Of a stretch of DNA of 64,000 nt, positions 1-14,011 are shown piece after piece. The notes under the pieces are model-generated. The model was not told the origin of the DNA. It saw only the letters and a list, made by a program, of their open reading frames with translations, and searched no databases. Source of the stretch: Lojkania enalia (lineage: Eukaryota > Ascomycota > Dothideomycetes > Pleosporales); NCBI GenBank assembly GCA_010094045.1, contig ML986593.1, positions 493,032 to 557,031 on the forward strand, written 5' to 3'. Both the position numbers and the translations under genes were made by a program. Within the stretch, counting starts at the first letter, position 1. Each line of letters starts with the position of its first letter.

Positions 1-397
1 CGCCCACCGTGCTTGAGACGAACAGGGCTTAGACGCTCCTCTCCAACCTCCACCGCACGAGCTGCTTCTGTTCTGTGCGTCAAACAAACGGCACAGGCCC
101 TCTGCTCCCCAGCCTCCGCCTCCTCCAACTATAGAGCATCGCGCCTCACCCACCTCAGCCTGATCCTCCCGGACTCGATTGCGTTTCACAGCGTTCGAGA
201 GAGCAGGCCTAAACTCCCTGCAATCTGGGGCCATTCCCATCGCTTATCTAGTGCCCGCTCCCAGCTCCATACTGCTGCATCCTAACCAAGCTTTCGAGCT
301 CCCGCTCCTTTTTCCCTCCTTCCACTACCTTTATCCTACATTTTTCCTTTAACCTTAACTCCTTCCATCCCCCAGGAAAGCATTCAGCGTTGGCACA
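1..397 (+). promoter_or_regulatory. Upstream / 5' UTR region of glycogen synthase
   Basis: Pyrimidine-rich sequence (long CT-rich runs around 110-180 and 300-375) directly upstream of the glycogen synthase ATG, as is common near fungal transcription starts. No separate gene is supported: the open frames here are short, have no recognisable domain and overlap this leader-like tract. The exact transcription start cannot be read. Confidence 0.4.
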
Positions 398-2715
398 ATG
401 GGCGAGCCTCAGACGCGCGACGTGAGCAACCACGTCCTGTTCGAGATTGCGACCGAAGTTGCGAATCGAGGTATGCCTGGCCCCAATTGAGCCCGTGGAG
501 CCATCACACTCATCCCCTGCAGTCGGCGGTATCTACTCTGTCCTCAAGTCGAAAGCTCAGGTGACTACGGCTGAGTATGGTTCGGCATACACATTGCTGG
601 GCCCGCTGAATAGGCAATCGGTAGGTCGAACGGGCGCAATGGCTGGCATGCCGCGGCTGACCTCAATTGAAGGCCGCAGTCGAGGTCGAGGAGCTCGAGC
701 CAAAAGATCCGGCCCTAGCAGCGACCATCCAGTCCATGGGCGAGCGAGGAATCAAGACCCTGTACGGCCGGTGGCTCATTGACGGCGCGCCGAGGGTCCT
801 TCTCTTCGAAACCGGCACCGCCTACAATTATCTCGATGAGTGGAAGGGCGATTTGTGGACCGTTGCTGGCATCCCCTCGCCGCCAAACGACCACGAGACA
901 AATGAAGCCATCGTTTTTGGCTATCTGATTGCTTGGTTCTTGGGAGAGGTAAGGAGAATAAGCTCTCGCGTCTACTGGCAAGGTACTAATTTTGCGGCTA
1001 GTATGTCCACCACGAAAGAAAGCGAGCCGTTATTGCCCACTTCCATGAATGGCTCGCTGGTGTTGCCATCCCTCTATGCAAGAAGAGACGCATTGATGTG
1101 ACAACCATCTTTACCACTCACGCCACCATCCTCGGTCGCTATCTTTGCGCCGGCTCCGTCGATTTCTACAATAACCTCCAATATTTTGATGTGGATGCTG
1201 AGGCCGGAAAGCGTGGTATTTACCACCGATATTGCATCGAGCGTGCTTCTGCGCACTCTGCCGATGTTTTCACCACCGTCTCACACATCACCGCGTATGA
1301 GAGCGAGCATCTTTTGAAGCGAAAGCCAGACGGCGTACTACCGAACGGTCTGAATGTCAAGAAGTTCTCGGCAACTCATGAGTTCCAGAATCTCCATCAG
1401 CAGTCTAAAATGAGGATCAATGACTTTGTTCGGGGTCATTTCTACGGCCACAACGATTTTGATCCCGATAACACCATCTACATGTTTACTGCAGGACGAT
1501 ATGAATACCGGAATAAAGGTGTCGACATGTTTATTGAGTCGTTAGCAAGGCTGAATCACCGGATGAAGTCCGCTGGCTCAACCATGACTGTCGTCGCCTT
1601 CATCATTCTGCCGGCGCAAACACAGTCGCTGACAGTGGAGGCATTGAAAGGACAGGCAGTCATAAAGTCTCTACATGATACAATCAAAGTCATCGAGGAA
1701 AATGTGGGCAAGAAACTCTTTGAACGCTCATTAGCGTGGCAAGAAGGGCAGGAACTTCCGGAAGACAAGGAACTCCTATCTGCATCCGACAAGATTATGC
1801 TCCGTCGCCGATTATTCGCCATGAAGCGACACCACTTGCCACCAATTGTTACGCACAACATGGTAAATGATGCCGAAGACCCAGTCTTAAATCAGCTCCG
1901 CCGCTGCCAGCTTTTCAACCATCCCTCAGATCGAGTCAAGGTGGTGTTCCATCCTGAATTCCTGAATTCCGCAAACCCTGTCCTCCCCATGGACTATGAA
2001 GACTTCGTCCGCGGTACACATATGGGTGTGTTCGCTTCATATTATGAGCCGTGGGGTTACACACCGGCTGAATGTACTGTCATGGGTGTTCCCAGCATCA
2101 CCACCAACTTGTCCGGCTTTGGTTGCTATATGGAAGAGTTGATCGAAAATGCATCGGATTATGGTATCTACATCGTCGACCGACGAATGAAGGGTGTTGA
2201 TGATTCGGTCAACCAGCTCGCCGACTACATGTTCGAGTTCACCAAGAAAAGCAAACGGCAACGCATCAACCAGCGAAACAGGACAGAGCGGCTGAGTGAT
2301 CTGCTAGATTGGAAACGAATGGGTATGGAGTATGTCAAAGCGCGTCAGCTGGCGCTAAGGAGAGCGTACCCTGGCGCCTACGAGGAGGACGAGGAGCCGG
2401 ACTTCTTCGGATCGCACGAAGTCAAGATCTCGCGACCACTATCCGAGCCGGGATCGCCGAGAGATAGGTCGGGTATGATGACTCCGGGCGATTTTGCCTC
2501 GCTCCAGGAGGGTCTCGAGGGCCTTAGCACGGAGGACTATATAGCGTGGAAGCTCCCGTGAGTATATCTTATCCGAAAGTATCCTTATCCCACCCACTAA
2601 TGCATGTCACAGAGAGGAGGAAGACCCAGATGACTACCAGTTCCCTCTCACCCTCAAGACAAAGCAGGCCTCGGGCTCAGGCACTCTCACGCCGACTATG
2701 AACGGTACGGGATAG
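398..2715 (+). CDS. gsy1: Glycogen synthase (GT3 family)
   Basis: Catalyses chain elongation of glycogen from UDP-glucose in the cytosol. Five exons are inferred: 398-470, 523-620, 673-948, 1002-2557, 2613-2715; all phases agree and give 701 residues, close to yeast Gsy (about 705). The start is the ATG after a CT-rich leader. Residues 25-33 carry the VGGIYSV nucleotide-binding signature. The conserved EPWGYTPAE stretch (E-X7-E, near base 2050) is the family catalytic motif. The Arg-rich helix around [17 protein letters not shown] (near 2260-2310) matches the glucose-6-phosphate-sensing region. The tail (near 2430-2490) has Ser/Thr-Pro sites ([14 protein letters not shown]) like those phosphorylated in fungal and animal enzymes; regulation by phosphorylation is inferred. 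The last intron has a good CTAAT branch site. No oddities. Confidence 0.95.
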
Positions 2716-4003
2716 TATTGTAGAAAGATTGACTTTTAGAAGGTTTGCATGTGTGCGTGTGTATTCAAACATGTTCGAAGAATTGCATGGGCAGCTAATA
2801 TTTCATTTTCCTTGGCTCATTTCTACAGTGCGGGAATTGGTGAAGCGAGGATATGTGCGCGCGCGGGCGTGGTGTATTGCATATGCGGGATTAGGGATGA
2901 GGATGGGGACCTGGACGAGGCTTGAGTTCGAGGTCAAATGTGGTGCGCCTGGTACCTAGCGTACCTTACCTTCCACTCTTATATATTTTTTTTCACCTGT
3001 GAATAGTTTGAATGAGAGGCATTCTTACATACAGTACACCTATCCTGTCTCGTCTTTTTTCAATGTCTCAATCTTGCATATAGGTTGTGCCTGAGTAAGG
3101 CGCACGTTATCCGTTTGTGGAAGTGGGGACGTAAGAGGAAGATGAACGACGGAGCGAGCTCATGCGCTACCTAGGGCACGTGGTAGGTAGAGCAACACAA
3201 GCAGACTTGAAATAGGCGATCGGCATTTGGCACGGTGAATGGAGATGTGGTCTCTTTGATCTTCTCTCTTTGAAAGAGGCGCAGCTTTGCAGTACATGGG
3301 GAAGAAGGCGGGGACTTTGTTTCGTTTGTAGCTTTTTGCCTCAATCATGGGGCCGCTGATGTGATGTATGTATCCTGACCTAGGAAAGGTACCTCGGCGC
3401 ACGGTTACGCAATTTCAGCAGTCGAATACAGCATGCAGGAGGAGGTAGTGGTATGTAGGGCAGCACTAATAGGGTGCCAATGTAATGTATTACGTATTGG
3501 CCCGGTAAAGAATTTGCTTCAAGCATAGAAGAATCGAGTTGAAGATTCAGGTCAGAGCACGGTTAACCGCGGTCGTCACGGACATGCGCAGCCACAGAAT
3601 CTAGACTCGGGGAGGCTTGGCGTCATCACCCTCCCATTCCGCCATAATTGTTATCTTCCCTGCCCGTCCTCCCCCCCCCCTCCCAACACTCCTTTCTTCA
3701 ACAATCGCGCTGCACACTATGTACTTTCAATGACTTGGACCGGAGAACCGTGAATGACAATGTCTGCGCCGAGAACATCCTTCTTCATAATCGAGGCCGC
3801 CTCCGGATCCGTCCGCTAGCTGAGCTTGGCTATGCTGATACAAGAGTCCACTTGCACTTAATTGACCGCCGAGCCCCCGCCGCCCAAACCCCGAGGTCAC
3901 GATAGACTGTATTATATCACTCCCGGCACTCCCGCCCGCACACGACTCTAATTAGACTTGCGACAGCTGGGTAGAGGAGGTTGTGGGACCTCGAAACTCC
4001 ACC
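2716..4003. other. Intergenic region, glycogen synthase to TRK
   Basis: About 1.3 kb holding the 3' region of glycogen synthase and the promoter of the potassium transporter. A C-run lies at 3661-3685 within CT-rich sequence. Open frames are short and lack recognisable domains. No RNA gene was recognised. Confidence 0.5.
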
Positions 4004-6909
4004 ATGTTCGGGCCTTGGATCGTCGCGTTTGGATGGTTGAGGAAACATGTCCCGACCAAGCTGTCGGCGTTCAAGCCGCGGTTTAATTTCATTACTATAC
4101 ATTGTGCGTTCCTTTCTGTGTTTTCTTCCCTACTTTTATTTTTTCAAAATATATATATATATATATAATTTTTTTTTGGTTTTTTTTTTTTTTTTTTTCC
4201 TTTTTCCTAGATGCAAGTAGTGTAGAAATGGAATGACGAGGAGACTCGGATTGTGTTAACATGGGCCTTAGACATTTACTTGATCACCATGATAATTCTC
4301 ACTTCGATCCTTATCTATCCTGCCGGCGAGCTGGCGTACGTCGATGCGTTGTTTTTCTCAAGTGGAGCGGCGACCCAGAGCGGATTGAATACGGTCGATG
4401 TCAATCGGCTTCGTTTATATCAGCAGGTAAGAGCAGAATCGAGCAACGGGGCTCCTGTGGTACTAATTCAGCGATTTAGATTGTCATCATGATTGTTGCG
4501 TGCCTATGCACCCCCATCTTCATCAATACCGTCGTCGTGTTCGTTCGCCTCTACTGGTTCGAGAAGAGGTTTCAGAATGTGGTGCTGGAGGCTACGCTTC
4601 GCCGTAAAAGGACAATATCGAGGACGAAGAGTGAAGCGAAAAGAGATGTGGAGGGTATCACCAAGAACAGGGACATTGGACATGAGGAGGCTGGTGTGGG
4701 TAATCGACCCATTGTGGTGCTCAGGGATGCCAATGGAGAAGCGAAGGGTAAGAAGATTGAAGATGATAGCATTCTCAGGGATGTCGCGTACTCGGACAGC
4801 AATGGAGAGTCCTCAAGCCGAGACGAGAACGGGCAGACGCATGAGAGAGAAGAGCAGCAGAATACACCGGCGACGCCCGGTATCATGTGGGCTGATGAAG
4901 TTGACTACCCGACCTCGCCAAAGACTGAGCGCCTGCCGGAGAGGAAAACTCGGGAGCAGAACATTGCATTTGTAGAGAATCAGCGAAATCCGAAGGATCC
5001 GGGCACTTTTCGAATCCCTGGCCCTAGGGACTACGACCTTGGACATGTACCACAGAAGATCCAGGAGGGCGACGATGACTTGTTAAAGAAGGAAAGCACA
5101 AACGACGAAGAAGACGGTCAAACGAAACATGTGCGATCGAATTCCGTTCCGCCAACCGAACTGAATGCAGACGATCACCCCCTAAAACAGCATATTACAA
5201 TCGATATCCCTGAGCAGAGACGACGGCCTGGCGCCGGACCATCAGCATATAATACCGGAAGTAGGATGAAGTCATCGGATCACATAGGGACACCAACGCT
5301 TGGTATGCATCTACGAAGTAGAGCGAAGTCGAAGACTTTCGGGAGCTTCATGTCTAAAGGAGAAGAAGAAGAACGAGATCCAATGCCATATTTAAGTTGG
5401 ACGCCAACGGTCGGCCGGAACTCTGCTTTCGTAGATTTGACCGAGGATCAGAGAGAAGAACTCGGTGGCATCGAATATCGCTCTCTCAAGTTACTTGCTA
5501 TCATCCTAGTCTGTAAGTAATTCGTGACAAGTGACAATTTTGCAATCATGCTCACGGGTATGTTAGGCTACTATGCCGGGTTTCATCTACTTGCAATGGT
5601 GTGCCTGCTTCCTTGGATTGTTCGAGATCAGTACTACAGCGATGTTGTCCGAGAAGTTGGCATCAGCCCTGTATGGTGGGGTTTCTTCACGCCTGCTTCG
5701 ATTTTCAATGACCTGGGTTTCACCCTCACGCCGGACTCAATGGTTTCCTTCCAATTCGCAGTCTTGCCTTTGGTCCTCGGCACGTTTCTCATCATTATTG
5801 GAAACACCGGGTTTCCCTGCATGCTTCGATTCATCATCTGGCTGGTGTCTAAATGTGTGCCACATGGTAGCGGGGTATGGGAAGAGCTGAGGTTTTTGCT
5901 AGATCATCCAAGACGATGCTTTACCTTACTGTTCCCGAGCAAAGCGAACTGGTGGCTGTTTTGGGTGCTAATTCTCCTTAATGGGATTGATCTAATTTTC
6001 TTTGTAATTCTCGATGTAAGTTGCCTCGAGCTTCCCGCTTACCCCCTGCCTAGCTGCCATTCTAAACTATTTTGAGCCATACTGAATGCCTCTCAGCTCA
6101 ACGACCCAACTGTCACATCCCTTCCCCCAGGCTTCCGATTCCTTGACGGCCTTTTCCAGGCTGCCTCCACGCGAACAGCAGGATTTTCGGTCGTCAATCT
6201 CGCCGATCTACATCCAGCTATCCAGGTCTCCTATCTCATCATGATGTACATATCCGTCTTCCCAATCGCCATCTCAATGCGCCAAACCAATGTCTATGAA
6301 GAGCGATCATTAGGCGTCTACTCCAACGACGAGGAGGAGCAGAACAGCAGCTACCTAGGCACACATTTGCGGCGACAGCTCTCATTCGATCTGTGGTACG
6401 TTTTTCTATGCTTCTTCCTCATCGCCATTGTCGAGGGCTCGCGGCTAGAGAACAACAATGACTACGCCTTCACGCTATTCGCCGTCCTATTCGAAATCGT
6501 TTCGGCCTACGGCACCGTCGGCCTCAGCATGGGCTACCCGGGCTTTAACACCTCCTTCTCGGGCCAGTTCAAAACTCTATCCAAACTCATCATCATAGCC
6601 CTGCAGATCCGTGGCCGACACCGCGGCTTGCCGTACGCCCTCGATCGCGCCATCCTCCTCCCCTCGGAAACCCTACATAAGAAGGAGGACGAGGATGCCA
6701 CGAGGCGCGCACGTAGGAACTCGACAAGCGAGACTCCGGGCTCGGGACTACTGCCCCAAAATACGAATCTGACGCGCAGGGGCAGTCGGCGGGGAAGCGC
6801 GGCGACGGATGAGAGAGGCCGTGTCATGGGGACAGCGGGGAATCTGGGGAGGTTCTTGAGCGGGGCATTGTCTGCGGGCCCGACGATTCCGAGGGAGAAG
6901 AGGGCTTGA
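4004..6909 (+). CDS. trk1: TRK-type high-affinity potassium transporter
   Basis: Plasma-membrane K+ uptake protein of the TRK/HKT superfamily. Inferred exons: 4004-4103, 4272-4426, 4480-5512, 5567-6015, 6097-6909; phases agree and give 849 residues. The four pore-loop/selectivity-filter regions are visible: GAATQSGLNTVDV (loop 1), SIFNDLGFTLTPDSM (loop 2), STRTAGFSVVNLADL (loop 3) and SAYGTVGLSMGYP (loop 4). A long charged cytoplasmic loop (about residues 110-400) separates the first and second repeats, as in yeast Trk1. After loop 4 comes the conserved IRGRHRGLPYALDRAILLP, then a basic Ser-rich tail. Intron 1 (168 nt) is unusually long for this window and contains AT and T microsatellites; its acceptor was chosen because it alone restores FITIHYIYLITM in frame. 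Confidence 0.93.
4147..4200 (+). repeat. (AT)n / poly-T microsatellite in TRK intron 1
   Basis: An alternating TA tract (about 4148-4168) is followed by almost uninterrupted T (about 4169-4198), inside the first intron of the TRK gene. It serves as a polypyrimidine-like stretch but lies 70 nt from the chosen acceptor, so its length could affect splice-site choice; that effect is inference. Confidence 0.8.
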
Positions 6910-8436
6910 TCTTGAGGCTTGTTTATATATTTATATACATATATATATATATGGAGATATGTAAGATGGGGGTTTTCGTGATTTTTGTTGATGTTAGAGG
7001 GAGGTCTCTTGTGTACATATTCACTGTAGGGATTGTTGGATGTTGTGCGTTGTTATGGGGTGGGAGGGCTATTTTGATTTTGATTTATTGGATTATAGGG
7101 ATGGGAAGGATGGGTTTGTTTGGGGTCAGGATCTACTAGATGAGTGAAATTTTTGGATACCCGGCTTAAATTTAATTTTATTTAATTTTATTTTATTTTA
7201 TTTTATTTTATTTTCTGGTTTATGGATGATTTGAACGCTTGATTCTTGGCTTTTTGGTGTTAAGGGTGAATGGATTGGTGGTTTGTATGCGTGGAGTATA
7301 CATGTGAATGAACATACGATTAGTGTGGGATTGGATTCTGACGCATGCGCTTCATTTTGTCTATGGATTTTGGGCGTTGAATTGTTGGATCCTATTGCGT
7401 GCGCGTCGTGATCGATGGGAGTTTTCCGTTTCCGACTCCGTGGTGAGTAGACGCGACGTTTTGGTTTGAGGATGCTGTCCCGGCTTGGCTCTTTCTGCTG
7501 TTTGCATGCATCGTCAAGCCATCGCGGGGCCCCAAAGTGTCTGACGGAGACGAAATGGATGGGATTACTGAGTCGGTGGGTTCTTGATGAGAAAAGGGAG
7601 GGATCTACGTGAAATGCTGTTCTGAACATTTCTATGCCATTGCCGATTCAATTTCTCTGGCTCGGGTAAATAAGGTTAGGCTTGAGAAAGCCGATCATGT
7701 TAGGAGATGGCTGGGGGGGGTAGTTATCCGCCCACAAGACGTGGAGTTCGCATGGGGGTTGAACGCGAGCGAGCTAGGGGATGCACAATCACGCAGAGGC
7801 GATGTTATAGTAAGATTATATAATTTTCTATGTGTGGGAAATGGAATTCAATGAGTCTGCTTTGGGAACATAGTGTGGAAATCCATGTGTAGGGGTGTGT
7901 GCCCGCTTGCTGCTTTGCCGCTAATTTCGTGTCGGGACTGGGGGGGGATGCACCGGTGGGCAACTTGGTGGTGGAAGTCCACGTGTTAATCAGATATCGA
8001 GTTAAAAAGCTGAAAGATGCTCTGCATATGGAATACCGCAAGGGATGAAGTGACCATATTTTTATATATAATTAATCGGCATGTATCAAGACAAGGCTAC
8101 CCAACGGGCAAAAAGAGCACTTCAAGCCCTATCTAGTGGCATTCTGGGTTACAAAGAAATGCTATATAAAAGGAAGGAGAGAGAGGGGGTATAGAAATAA
8201 CACGGCCGTAAGAGGGAAGTAGGATGTGTCGTAAATCATGAGGGTCTATCAATGCTATGCCAACAATTCTCTGCTGCGTAATCCTCGCCCAACATGGTCC
8301 AATGGGTCCAAAGCGTTTTTTGGAGGCCGTTCTTCGGGATCGGTGCTTCGATTGGAGAGATTGGGGGCTCGATTGGAATTGGACTTGTAGGTGGGGTGTC
8401 TTCCGGGCTTGAAATTGTAGTTTCCATCGGAGCTTC
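6910..8436. other. Intergenic region with ATTTT-type microsatellite
   Basis: The 3' flank of TRK and the 3' flank of the minus-strand gene that ends at 8437. It contains a TA microsatellite (about 6930-6952) and an (ATTTT)n-type tract at about 7166-7215. A 63-codon minus frame at 8236-8427 (Pro-rich, starting METTISSP) lies just downstream of the minus-strand gene and is more likely 3' UTR than a gene. Confidence 0.5.
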
Positions 8437-9330
8437 CTAAGCTCTTAAGGCCGGGTGCGGAGACGGCGATCTGCCTCTTAGAGCAGGTGAGCTAGGTCTT
8501 AGCATCGGGCTTGCTGCTGCACTCAAAGCATCGAGGCTCAGCTGGCTGATGGCATCCAGGTTCTCCTTGACATCCTCGTCGCTGAGGTTAAGCATGAGGC
8601 GTAACTCGTTTGCCTTCAATGGCGCGCCCAATCCCACCATCAGCTGCTCCTTAGTGGTGCTGTCGGGGATATCAAAGTACGTCCACTTGTATCCTATATC
8701 ATCGAGTAGATGCGGCACCTCTGGTCTGGATACTCGAGCCGTGATTCTCCGCACGTCCATGCCAAAGACGCCGGAGAGGTGTGCCTCGGTACCCAGCCCG
8801 AGCGTCGAGTCTCGTCGCACCGCTCTCGGAACGTTGGCACCCTTCTCAATGGGAAGCTCGTTCAACCGTTTCGAAGCCCCGGCGTCCTGCAACTTGGCGC
8901 GCTTGAATACCGCGTTCTTAAGCTCGGTAACCCCTACTATGAGGTAGAAATCTTTTCCCTCCTTGGAGCGCTCAAGTATCCATTCCTGTGCCTCCGGATC
9001 CTCGCAAACTGCCTCGAAGGCTCGTCTTGGGTCTTGACTCGTCCGTTGGATCATTTGCTCCGCTGCTACAGTCAACAGATTCGGCTGTCTATATACACGC
9101 CCGAGATCAAACTTGGCGCCATAGTTTGTCATAAAGCGGCCCTCCGAGTCGACGGAGAAGACGTCTCTGTAGCGGAGCTGAATATGATAGTCATTGAGCT
9201 CGTCAATTTCTTCGTGGGCTTTCTGGGAGTAGAAGCTGTCGCGCTCGGGGTGCAGGGGGTGCGTTACGAGCTGGCCAACGGTGATAAGGTCAGCGGGGAG
9301 GGGCTTGGGGAGCAGGCCGTGGAGGACCAT
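8437..9330 (-). CDS. Uncharacterised conserved-looking intronless protein
   Basis: A single open frame of 297 residues starting MVLHGLLPKPLPAD. I do not recognise the family. The composition looks like a real protein: mixed alpha/beta, few low-complexity stretches before residue 265, and a hydrophobic segment KDFYLIVGVTEL near residue 125 that resembles the YxxxGxxxA strand seen in diverse fungal defence-like proteins (weak resemblance only). No signal peptide or convincing membrane segment. The C-terminus (about 268-297) is Ser/Pro/Arg-rich (SPSPHPALRA end). It stands alone between TRK (downstream) and mannitol dehydrogenase, with inverted CCAATCA boxes about 170-220 bp upstream. It could be cytosolic; no function is assigned. 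Confidence 0.75.
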   Translation of the reverse strand: MVLHGLLPKPLPADLITVGQLVTHPLHPERDSFYSQKAHEEIDELNDYHIQLRYRDVFSVDSEGRFMTNYGAKFDLGRVYRQPNLLTVAAEQMIQRTSQDPRRAFEAVCEDPEAQEWILERSKEGKDFYLIVGVTELKNAVFKRAKLQDAGASKRLNELPIEKGANVPRAVRRDSTLGLGTEAHLSGVFGMDVRRITARVSRPEVPHLLDDIGYKWTYFDIPDSTTKEQLMVGLGAPLKANELRLMLNLSDEDVKENLDAISQLSLDALSAAASPMLRPSSPALRGRSPSPHPALRA

Positions 9331-11982
<2,652 letters not shown>

Positions 11983-14011
11983 TCGCATCCATACGGTTAC
12001 TTACATGATTGATGATTGGGCTACATGTGAAATGGAAAAGCGGGTTTTGCGTAAATTCTGGATTCATGTACTTAGACTTAGCTCGATGAGATTATAGAAA
12101 TGGAATTTCAATATAGGGGGTGTAGTGAGCTTGAATGGATAAGGTACCTCGTTGTGTGCACGTGCCAACGTGTCGTCCCTACCGCCTCCAGACGCGTCTA
12201 CCACTCCTAATGTGTCCCGCTTGAACACCAATATTAATAGCCTTATAGGTACCGCTTCTGCTGCAAAATATTCACAGTGGAAAAAAAGGCTACTGCTGAT
12301 ACTTACGCCTCGCGCGATTTATCAGAAGCTACCAGGCCATTCCGAACCAGAGAGGCTACTCTCTGCGATCTTGTCTGACCGACATATCCGGCTGTCGACA
12401 AGATAACAAGATAACAGCAAGAGCGGCGAAGGCGTCTCTACATGTTAACCAACATAAATCATCAGCTCGAAATATCAGGTCAGATTATATATTAATTTTT
12501 TTTTAGCGAAGGTCTAGATGTCGTCAGCTCAGTCTGCATGCATCCCCCCACCTTCCAGAAAATCTCCAGACTCGGTCTATCCACGTGGACGATTGAAAAT
12601 AATCAAGGTCAAGTACGGTTCAAAAAAGTGGAGAGATGTCAAGATTCACGTTGCAATGGACGCCACCAGGGAACCTCCCTTGAAGCAGCAAGTCAGATGA
12701 ATATTGTAAGAGCAGAAGATTTGAAGCTGCTTATTGGGGACGGCGCGAGCTGCAAAGCAATAAGTTAGGCGAATATTACAGATAGATGGAAATGGGTAGA
12801 GTAACAGTAACAGGTGGAATGCAAACGTCCAAGTAAAGTTTTTGGAGGATTAGAGGATACTGGTGCTAAGGGGAACTAACATTGACGCCACTCGTTTGAA
12901 AAACACGGAATACTAGAATCAGATCCTTGAGCCGCATGTGTTCGTTAGTATCCTTGGAAGTCTGGAGTCTCTATACCAAATCCGCGCACGTGCTACCGTA
13001 CCATTGCTCGTAAAAGCCGTAATCCGCCGGCAATTTTCTCGGGAGGATCACATTATCACTCCGCTGCATGGTCTTGAACCAATGCAGAAACGAGTAAGCA
13101 CTGGACAAGCATCGCGAGCGTCAGGTGGTGTCGAAAGCGTGCGGGATAAAATCGGAGGGTTCGTTGGAGGGCGCCACGCCGCCCTTGGCAACGGTTGGAG
13201 TGAATGTCATCATCGAGGGCCTATCCGAGCTAATCTTTACCCGGCTTAGGCGCCATTCACATGGTTCTGTCAACCTTCCCGTCTCGTCAAGGCAAGGATC
13301 TTTTTATCTATTTTCGTCGCTCATTGCAGTTTTGGGAGCGGAGTACACAGACTGTACTGGAGACCCGGAGCTGGACAATGGAGCGATATGCGCTGTGATG
13401 AGACGCTGCATTGTGAGTTTGCCTCTTGCCTGCGTCTGGGCAAGAGCAAAAGCAGGAATTGAGGTCGAGGTAAGCATAGAAGGCAGCCGACAGCTTGCGT
13501 GATGAGGCCGCAGGGGTAATATCGAATGTGGGCGACTAGACCGGATGTATCTTAGCAAGCGATCACATGGCTAGGTAAACGTCAATCCTTATTACTTCAT
13601 CGACCAATATCAACCTTTCTCGTACTGTACCTTCTACCACGCGAGTACCGAAGGTCACATCTTACCCCAGACTTTTTTTCGGGCCGGGATGCTTGTATCC
13701 CCTAGCACCTTCCAACAACAACATAGTTCATCATCACAAGATGTATTGGATATCGCCTCGGCGATCCTTGGGTTGGGCTGAGGGCCAGGTCTACTGGATC
13801 ACCCGTGGGGATTTATATTTCTCTCATGACACGTGGAGAATTTGTGCTACTCCGGATTCCCAGTTACCAGGCCGGAGGATACCGGTTTCGGACTATAGAG
13901 ATGGTGAGATGGGGAGTGCAGAGTGTGGATAAAACACAGCGGTAGCCCTCGTTGGAGCGGGGAAACATTTCCTTTCAAGTTTTTTGAGTTAAGCCTCATC
14001 TTCTTCCCATC
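11983..14011. other. Intergenic region, 2 kb, no gene seen
   Basis: The 3' flank of mannitol dehydrogenase and the promoter of glucoamylase. Several frames of 60-125 codons exist, but none has domain-like sequence or neighbouring exons that extend it. Sequence composition is ordinary, not TA-saturated. Confidence 0.4.

Noticed and set aside
8236..8427. 63-codon Pro-rich frame downstream of the uncharacterised gene
   Set aside because: Too short and low-complexity; more likely 3' UTR. A spliced 3' exon is possible but the upstream stop codon at 8437 argues against it.
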